The notes beneath the pieces are model-generated. The model worked only from the letters and a program-made list of their open reading frames with translations, was not told where the DNA came from and did no database searches. Positions 52,885-57,832 of a stretch of DNA of 57,832 nt are shown in pieces (positions within the stretch are counted from its first letter, which is position 1; each line of letters starts with the position of its first letter). Source of the DNA: Deltaproteobacteria bacterium (GTDB lineage: Bacteria; Desulfobacterota; GWC2-55-46). The stretch covers positions 1 through 57,832 of the forward strand of contig JACRCC010000086.1 of assembly GCA_016234405.1 (NCBI GenBank), read 5' to 3'. The translations under genes were made by a program, and so were the position numbers.

Positions 52885-52909
52885 CGTTCCCAAGCTCAGC
52901 TTGGGAACG
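52885..52909. repeat. short palindrome family D, copy 5
   Basis: CGTTCCCAAGCTC/GCTTGGGAACG just upstream of the ftsK start. A related GGGAAACTCAGCTTCCCG lies immediately after it (52918-52936). Confidence 0.85.
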
Positions 52910-53006
52910 GATTGAACGGGAAACTCAGCTTCCCGCGCGCGAACATCGTGATTTTTCGCGCCCCGATAATTGCGTTACAAATTCTTCCCCATTCGCGGAG
53001 TTTACA

Positions 53007-53048
53007 CGGTAAAATCTTTTACTGCCTCCCATCCTACATCCCATCCTT
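53007..53048. repeat. family B half-element, copy 5, at the dcd end
   Basis: GGTAAAATCTTTTACT core and one pyrimidine arm (GCCTCCCATCCTACATCCC). The purine arm is missing. The dcd stop codon is inside it. Confidence 0.7.
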
Positions 53049-54191
53049 TGAGTTCTTGAACTGTTTACTCAACGTTATGCCCTGAAACTGATACGAGGAG
53101 CCTATCTTAGGACCGTAGATTTTATGCGGCACGTCCATCATCTTCTCGAAAAAGAGTTTGCAGAAGGTCTGTCCGTCGGCGATCATAAATGGCACGTCGT
53201 GCGCCCTCACCTCCAGAACGGCCTTTGTGCCCTTGACCTCGCCCTTTGCGCCGAAACCGAAACCCGGGTCGAAAAATCCCGCGTAGTGGGTCCTCAACTC
53301 TCCGCTGCCGGCCTCGTAAGCGACCATCTCAGCCGCGTACTTTGGAGGCACGCGGATCTTTTCCTTTGATGATAATATATAGAACTCTTCCGGCTCAAGT
53401 ATCAGAGCGCCCTTGGGGTTCCTGCACAGCGGCTCCCAGAAATCAAGGATATTATAATGGTTCGCCTTGCTCAAATCAACCACGTGGCTGTTCTTCTTCG
53501 ACTTATATCCCAATATTCCGCTCTCGTGGTCGCCGTTCAAGTCAACGCTCATAAAAAGCCCGTTGGATATCTTGGTGTCAACGGGGGTCAACTCCCTATC
53601 CCCGTTGTAGAGAAGTCCGGTCGCCTTATTAAGCGCCTTGAGATTACCATCCGTCAGCGTGCAATCCCCGCTCATAAGCCGCAGCTGCACGAGAGAAAGA
53701 CCCGTCTTTACCTTTATGGTGAAGGAGCGCGGCATGACCTCCACGAAGAGTTTTCCTTTGTAACCCTGCCTTATATCGTCAAACCGGGCGCTGTTGTCCG
53801 TAAGCACGCGGGCGAAGACGTCGAGCCTTCCGGTGGTGCTCTTGGGGTTAGCCCTGCCGTGAACGTTAGGCGGCAGGTTCAACTCCTCCAAAAGCGGGAT
53901 GAGGTAGACGTGCCCGCGCTCAAGTATTCCGCCGCGTGTTAAATCCATCTCGTACATGACAAGGTCTGAGCCGTAGGAATCCGGCGTGGAGAGCTTTTCC
54001 ATGACCGAAGACGACTCCGGCAGAAAGCTCGAAATGAGCCTGTAGGCCTTTGCCCCGAGCCTCAGGTCCATGCTCGCGGGTTGGATCTGCGCGTCTTCTA
54101 TGGCCGCGCCTTTAGCGAGTATCTCTTTTTTCGAGATTGCCTTTTTAAGGGCCTGACAACTCAAGACCCCGCACTTCTCCGCGTTACCCAT
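53034..54191 (-). CDS. dcd: 2'-deoxycytidine 5'-triphosphate deaminase, double-domain form
   Basis: 385 aa from MGNAEKCGVLSCQ (GAGAGGAC precedes). The first half has ASMDLRLGAKAYRL and HGRANPKSTTGRLDVFARV (active-site Ser-Arg region); the second repeats the fold, with SHVVDL...PEEFYIL, YEAGSGELRTHYAGFFDPGFGFG. This is the long dCTP deaminase form (about 360-380 aa) known from alphaproteobacteria and some others, not the short Dcd of E. coli. The final DGM and the stop come from a family B half-element. Confidence 0.88.
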   Translation of the reverse strand: MGNAEKCGVLSCQALKKAISKKEILAKGAAIEDAQIQPASMDLRLGAKAYRLISSFLPESSSVMEKLSTPDSYGSDLVMYEMDLTRGGILERGHVYLIPLLEELNLPPNVHGRANPKSTTGRLDVFARVLTDNSARFDDIRQGYKGKLFVEVMPRSFTIKVKTGLSLVQLRLMSGDCTLTDGNLKALNKATGLLYNGDRELTPVDTKISNGLFMSVDLNGDHESGILGYKSKKNSHVVDLSKANHYNILDFWEPLCRNPKGALILEPEEFYILSSKEKIRVPPKYAAEMVAYEAGSGELRTHYAGFFDPGFGFGAKGEVKGTKAVLEVRAHDVPFMIADGQTFCKLFFEKMMDVPHKIYGPKIGSSYQFQGITLSKQFKNSKDGM

Positions 54192-54321
54192 GACAAGTCC
54201 TCTCTTCGTCGAAGGTTGCCTTATAATACAAAAAATACGGCGCGAAAAAAAGGTTTTTTCTTTCAGCCCCGCCAAACTGCGTTCTTGACTTTTTATCCCC
54301 TCTCTGTTATTTCATAACATA

Positions 54322-54657
54322 ATGAGAATAAAAATCCTCTCCCCCAAAAGGAAGGTCATCGCGGCCGTCGTCTGCGCAACGGCCATCTTTGTCATCGCCG
54401 CGGCCGCGTTCGGCAACAAGGGGTTTCTCGACGTATGGAGGCTTAAAAAAGACAGGGACAACATCCAAACTTACAATAAATCGCTTGAGGCTGAAAACAA
54501 AGACCTCGAAGAAAAGATACGGCTTTTAAAAACCGACAAACGCTACATCGCTTACGTCGCGCGCAAGGAACTCGGCATGATTGGCAAAGACGAAATCATG
54601 TACAAGTTCGAGGACTCAAAGACCCAAAGGACGCAGGACTCCGCCAAACAACAATAG
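54322..54657 (+). CDS. FtsB/DivIC-like septum formation initiator
   Basis: 111 aa. One membrane helix (about 12-30, VIAAVVCATAIFVIAAAAF), then a coiled coil (about 40-70, LKKDRDNIQTYNKSLEAENKDLEEKIRLLK) and the family's short RYIAYVARKELGMIGKDEIMYKF end. Bitopic cell-division protein that would pair with FtsL. No ftsL is nearby. Confidence 0.85.
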   Translation: MRIKILSPKRKVIAAVVCATAIFVIAAAAFGNKGFLDVWRLKKDRDNIQTYNKSLEAENKDLEEKIRLLKTDKRYIAYVARKELGMIGKDEIMYKFEDSKTQRTQDSAKQQ

Positions 54658-54747
54658 GAAGAGCGCAAGACTCAACCTGCAACCCTGTTTTTGTGTTAAA
54701 TCCCCCCCTCTTATGTTAAGCTGACGCATCCGGTTAAACCCCCCTCA

Positions 54748-55581
54748 ATGAAAAACATTTTAAAAACGGCAGGCATACAGATGTCCGCGTCCCCATCCCT
54801 TGAGACTAATCTATCCAAGGCCGGCTCTCTCATCGCCCTTGCGGTCTCCGAAGGGGCGCGCATAGTCTGCCTCCCCCAGCTTTTCAACACCATCTGGTTC
54901 GCGCACTCGATAGACAAAAAGAATTTTTCCCTCGCCGAAACCTCCGGCGGGCACACGATAACCGCCATGCAGGAAGAGGCCCGGAAAAACAGGTGCGTCC
55001 TCATCGCGCCGATATTCGAGGAGGCATCCGGGAGTTTCTTCAACACCGCATTTGTGATAGGAGACGACGGCGAGGTCATCGGCAGATACAGGAAGATGCA
55101 CGTCCCTCAGCTTCCGCTCTGGGAAGAGAGGTCTTATTTCAGCCCCGGAGACCTCGGTTTTCCGGTCTTCCAGACGCCTTACGCCGCAATCGGAGTTCAA
55201 CTTTGCTGGGACGTATTTTTTCCGGAGGGTTTTAGGATACTGGCCTTAAAGGGCGCGCAGATAATATTCGCGCCCACGGCCTCGGCCTTCGAGCGCTCAA
55301 GGGGCAGGTGGGAGCGCGGGATGCAGGCCGCGGCGCACTCGAACGGGGTTTTCGTGTTCAGGGTCAACAGGACGGGGAAAGAAGACAAACAGGAATTCTA
55401 CGGCAAGAGTTTTTGCGCCGGGCCTGACGGCGAATTTATCGTTAAGCCGGGCGGGTCGTCCGACGGGGTCGTGATAGCGGACGTTGACTTGGAGACGATG
55501 GCGGCGGTCAGGCGGGAGTGGGTCTTCCTGAGGGACAGGCGTCCCGGAGAATATAAAGAGATTTCGGAGAAAGAGAGATGA
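54748..55581 (+). CDS. carbon-nitrogen hydrolase (nitrilase superfamily)
   Basis: 277 aa. It resembles N-carbamoylputrescine amidase and beta-ureidopropionase. Catalytic Lys116 (GRYRKMHVP) and Cys153 (GVQLCWDVFFPE) are present. At the place of the first catalytic Glu in related proteins (QELF) this one reads PQLF, with Gln44 (codon CAG). The EERSYFSPGD stretch holds the second conserved Glu. If the alignment is right, the triad is E-to-Q altered. It overlaps argS by four bases. Activity is uncertain. Confidence 0.82.
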   Translation: MKNILKTAGIQMSASPSLETNLSKAGSLIALAVSEGARIVCLPQLFNTIWFAHSIDKKNFSLAETSGGHTITAMQEEARKNRCVLIAPIFEEASGSFFNTAFVIGDDGEVIGRYRKMHVPQLPLWEERSYFSPGDLGFPVFQTPYAAIGVQLCWDVFFPEGFRILALKGAQIIFAPTASAFERSRGRWERGMQAAAHSNGVFVFRVNRTGKEDKQEFYGKSFCAGPDGEFIVKPGGSSDGVVIADVDLETMAAVRREWVFLRDRRPGEYKEISEKER

Positions 55582-57233
55582 GGGTCAGGGTTCACGAAAT
55601 AGTAAGGATAGCGGTGGAGTCCGCAATGGCCGAAGGCGCGCTCACCCTTATCAGTTTGCCTGAAATCATAATCGAGAAGCCCAAAAAAGACGGCTTCGGC
55701 GATTTCGCTACAAACGCGGCAATGCTTTTGTCCGGTGCCCTGAAAAAACCGCCGCGTGAGATTGCCTCGGTCATATCCGCCAAAATCGCCAAAAACCCTC
55801 TCGTCGAGAAGTGCGAGGTCGCAGGCCCAGGGTTCATAAACATATTTCTCAAGTCCTCTTACTGGACAAAAGTCCTCTCGGAGATAATCAAAGAAGGGGC
55901 GGGGTTCGGGAGGTCCAACGCAGGCGGCGGCAAGAAAGTCCTCTTGGAATTCGTGAGCGCAAATCCCACGGGGCCCCTCCACATAGGACACGGCCGTGGC
56001 GCGGCGGTCGGGGATTCGCTTGCCCGGATAATGGGGTTTGCGGGGTTCAAGGTGACGAGGGAGTTTTATATAAACGACATCGGCGCTCAAACGATTATCC
56101 TCGGCGAATCCGTTAAACTGCGTTTCGAGGAACTTATTGGAAAAATAATTTCATTTCCTGACAACTATTATAAAGGCGAATATGTAAAAGAACTTGCCAA
56201 GGAATTTCGAGATGAAAATGGCAAAGGCGCAAATGACATTGCGCCTTCCTCTTTTCAAAATTTCGCCGGCAAAAAGATGCTTGGGCGGATTAAAAAAGAC
56301 CTTAAAGACTTTGGAGTCGAATTTGACAATTGGTATAGTGAAGGCGAACTTGTCAGGCATGAGGGTTTGGGAAAAATTTTGACTGCGATTGAAAAAACGG
56401 GCTTCACTTTCGTGGAAGACGGCGCGCTCTGGATGAAAACAAAGGAACTCGCAAACGACGACAAGGACAGGGTATTGCAAAAGGCGAATGGTGAGACGAC
56501 GTACTTCTTGTCAGATGTCGCGTATCATAAAGATAAAGTTAAACGCGGCTTCGACATCCTCATAAACGTCTGGGGCGCGGACCATCACGGTTACGAGGCG
56601 CGGATACGCGCCGCATTAAAGGCGTTCGGCCACGACCCGGATATGTTGAAGATCATCTTCATCCAGCTCGTCGCGCTCATGCGCAGCGGCGCGCCCGTGC
56701 CAATGGGAAAACGCGAGGGCGAGTTCGTCACGCTCCGTCAGGTCATGGACGAGGTGGGCGTTGACGCATGCAGGTTCTTCTTTCTCATGCGAAAGTCCGA
56801 CGCGCAATTAGACTTCGATCTGGAGCTTGCGAAAAAACAGGCCCCGGAAAATCCGGTCTACTACGTCCAGTACTGCCACGCGCGCATAAAGAGCATCATC
56901 GAGTTTGCGAAGGAGAGCGGGATAAATATCCCTGAAGACCCGGACGAAAATGTGTTCGGGAGACTCAAGGAAAAAGAGGAGTTCGAGCTGATACGGCATT
57001 TAAGCGCGTTTGAGGAGGTCGTCGCAAAAAGCGCAAGAGACATGGAGCCGCATAAGGTGACGTTCTATCTCACGGAACTCGCCGGGATGTTTCACCCGTA
57101 TTACAACAAAAACAGGGTCGTAACCTCTGAGAAGAATCTAACGCTTGCGAGACTGCTGCTTTGCAAGGCCGTTGCCACGGTCGCCGCAAACGGCCTAACG
57201 CTCCTCGGCGTAAACGCGCCGGACAAGATGTAG
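55578..57233 (+). CDS. argS: arginyl-tRNA synthetase
   Basis: 551-aa class I synthetase. N-terminal Add1 domain, HIGH motif SANPTGPLHIGHGRGA near 130, KMSKS-like MGKREGEF near 377, and an all-helical C-terminal anticodon domain (YYVQYCHARIKSI...). Residues about 183-318 are encoded by DNA that is clearly richer in A and T than the rest of the gene, although the frame and the expected domain structure are continuous. Confidence 0.95.
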   Translation: MRVRVHEIVRIAVESAMAEGALTLISLPEIIIEKPKKDGFGDFATNAAMLLSGALKKPPREIASVISAKIAKNPLVEKCEVAGPGFINIFLKSSYWTKVLSEIIKEGAGFGRSNAGGGKKVLLEFVSANPTGPLHIGHGRGAAVGDSLARIMGFAGFKVTREFYINDIGAQTIILGESVKLRFEELIGKIISFPDNYYKGEYVKELAKEFRDENGKGANDIAPSSFQNFAGKKMLGRIKKDLKDFGVEFDNWYSEGELVRHEGLGKILTAIEKTGFTFVEDGALWMKTKELANDDKDRVLQKANGETTYFLSDVAYHKDKVKRGFDILINVWGADHHGYEARIRAALKAFGHDPDMLKIIFIQLVALMRSGAPVPMGKREGEFVTLRQVMDEVGVDACRFFFLMRKSDAQLDFDLELAKKQAPENPVYYVQYCHARIKSIIEFAKESGINIPEDPDENVFGRLKEKEEFELIRHLSAFEEVVAKSARDMEPHKVTFYLTELAGMFHPYYNKNRVVTSEKNLTLARLLLCKAVATVAANGLTLLGVNAPDKM

Positions 57234-57451
57234 CTGAAGCCTATAAACAGACAAGCATCATGCAAGGCATTATCCGAAGCCCGTTAGCCGATAACGACAA
57301 ACGCCCTGCGCAGCAGGCTGAAAAACCTTGACTTGGTTTCAAAAGAAATATTAAAATATTGGACTTCAATCAGACGGCGCTGAGAAACTCTGCGCCGGGG
57401 TTGACGGCGACCTGATGACAGGGGCGCCGCAAACGTTTAAGCCGTTTCCAT
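57234..57451. other. gap between argS and tRNA-Asn
   Basis: No gene is visible. A part near 57290-57326 (GCCGATAACGACAAACGCCC...GCAGCAGGCTGAAAAA) has the look of a repeat remnant. A probable tRNA promoter follows. Confidence 0.4.
57328..57357 (+). promoter_or_regulatory. possible promoter of tRNA-Asn
   Basis: TTGACT and TAAAAT with an 18-base spacer in an AT-rich patch, about 95 bases before the tRNA. Confidence 0.45.
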
Positions 57452-57527
57452 TCCCAGGTAGCTCAGCCGGCAGAGCGGGTGGCTGTTAACCACCATGTCG
57501 GGGGTTCGAATCCCTCCCTGGGAGCCA
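57452..57527 (+). tRNA. tRNA-Asn (anticodon GTT)
   Basis: A complete 76-nt cloverleaf. Acceptor TCCCAGG/CCTGGGA, discriminator G, CCA encoded. Anticodon loop CTGTTAA gives GTT. T-arm GGGGG-TTCGAAT-CCCTC. Its last 18 bases are duplicated 202 bp downstream. Confidence 0.96.
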
Positions 57528-57529
57528 GA

Positions 57530-57577
57530 AATTTAAAAAGGGGGGCGCAGTTTTTTTGCGCCCCCCTTTTTAAATTA
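57530..57577 (+). terminator. Rho-independent terminator after tRNA-Asn
   Basis: A perfect long stem: AAAAAGGGGGGCGCA with TGCGCCCCCCTTTTT, loop of six, flanked by AATTT/AAATT. Both sides have A/T runs, so it would work in both directions. An identical copy is in the duplicated unit (57732-57779). Confidence 0.85.
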
Positions 57578-57591
57578 CTATTCCAATGACG

Positions 57592-57629
57592 GATTCGAAC
57601 CCGGCGGCTTCAGCCGCCATGGGTTCGAC
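57592..57629. repeat. TTCGA hairpin in the repeat unit
   Basis: GATTCGAACCC and GGGTTCGAC face each other around GGCGGC-TTCA-GCCGCC. The arms resemble a tRNA T-loop (GGTTCGAATCC). It may be derived from a tRNA end. Confidence 0.55.
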
Positions 57630-57711
57630 TGGCCGCCCGCCGCAGCGAAGCGAGGCGGGCTTTAAAAATGAAGTCTCACACCCTTCCAGAACAAATCCGA
57701 AGGATTTGATC

Positions 57712-57831
57712 ATCCCTCCCTGGGAGCCAGTAATTTAAAAAGGGGGGCGCAGTTTTTTTGCGCCCCCCTTTTTAAATTACTATTCCAATGACGGATTCGA
57801 ACCCGGCGGCTTCAGCCGCCATGGGTTCGAC
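57712..57831. repeat. direct repeat unit 2, at the window end
   Basis: Second copy of the tRNA 3' end, terminator and TTCGA hairpin. The tRNA body is absent: only ATCCCTCCCTGGGAGCCAG remains. The unit runs up to the end of the sequence, so the true length is unknown. Confidence 0.92.
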
Positions 57832-57832
57832 C

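Larger units (their letters stand above)
57510..57629. repeat. direct repeat unit 1, from the 3' end of tRNA-Asn
   Basis: A 120-bp stretch beginning at ATCCCTCCCTGGGAGCCAG, including the terminator and a hairpin GATTCGAACCCGGCGGC...GCCATGGGTTCGAC. It recurs at 57712-57831 with one difference (A/T after CAG). The repeat period is 202 bp. Confidence 0.92.

Noticed and set aside
57578-57629. tRNA gene on the minus strand in the repeat unit
   Set aside because: GGGTTCGAATCC resembles a T-arm, but the stem pairs badly and no acceptor, D-arm or anticodon arm can be built.

Overview
The window reads as one stretch of a Gram-negative bacterial chromosome. LolA, two SurA/PpiC-type periplasmic chaperones and a signal-peptide-bearing cupredoxin pair imply an outer membrane and periplasm. 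Base composition is GC-rich apart from one AT-rich patch inside argS. Gene order (ispE, tRNA-Gln, prs, rplY, pth, with hppA and ychF beside them; mfd, PpiC, surA, pdxA, uvrA), a menaquinone/ubiquinone-type respiratory operon and many short palindromic repeats resemble Desulfobacterota ('Deltaproteobacteria') or Nitrospirota-like lineages. This is inference; no rRNA gene is present to settle it. The sequence ends inside a 202-bp tandem duplication, which would fit a contig end in a metagenome assembly.

Layout. (1) 274-7463, all minus strand: ychF, hppA (membrane pyrophosphatase), pth, rplY, prs, tRNA-Gln(TTG), ispE and a 61-codon gene translationally coupled to ispE. (2) 7522-28352, minus strand: a roughly 21-kb complex I operon, transcribed nuoA-B-C-D-E-F, a HicB-like gene, nuoG (frameshifted), a cyclic-nucleotide-binding protein, nuoH-I-J-K, a MrpD-like antiporter, an 81-aa membrane protein, a MrpD/NuoL hybrid, two nuoM, a tetraether-synthase-like radical SAM enzyme, and nuoN. 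It has five antiporter-type subunits instead of three. A likely sigma70-type promoter lies about 210 bp upstream of nuoA. (3) 28720-34169: a lone methyltransferase, an AbrB/Doc toxin-antitoxin pair, a zinc alcohol dehydrogenase, nth, a polyprenyl diphosphate synthase (quinone tail) and a TIGR02757-family protein. (4) 34315-37265, plus strand: tandem secreted cupredoxins, a CheY-like receiver and a zinc-ribbon/PilZ protein. (5) 37352-52876, minus strand: ftsK, lolA, mntA, broken hepT, yajQ, prmA, rsmE, mfd, two PPIases, pdxA and uvrA. (6) 53034-57527: dcd, ftsB-like, a nitrilase-family amidase, argS and tRNA-Asn(GTT).

The most unusual property is the density of short palindromic repeats. At least five families (called A-E here), plus several single palindromes, occupy nearly every gap, including gaps inside operons. 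About ten genes take their stop codon or last residues from a repeat (nuoE, nuoI, nuoJ, nuoL-like, nuoM1, pdxA, mfd, dcd, rsmE, TIGR02757). One repeat is embedded in-frame in prmA and one spans the pdxA/uvrA overlap. No transposase is encoded in the window, so any mobilising enzyme must lie elsewhere. The strongest leads for new biology are the enlarged complex I operon with its embedded lipid-type radical SAM enzyme and cNMP sensor, and the repeats acting as operon punctuation.
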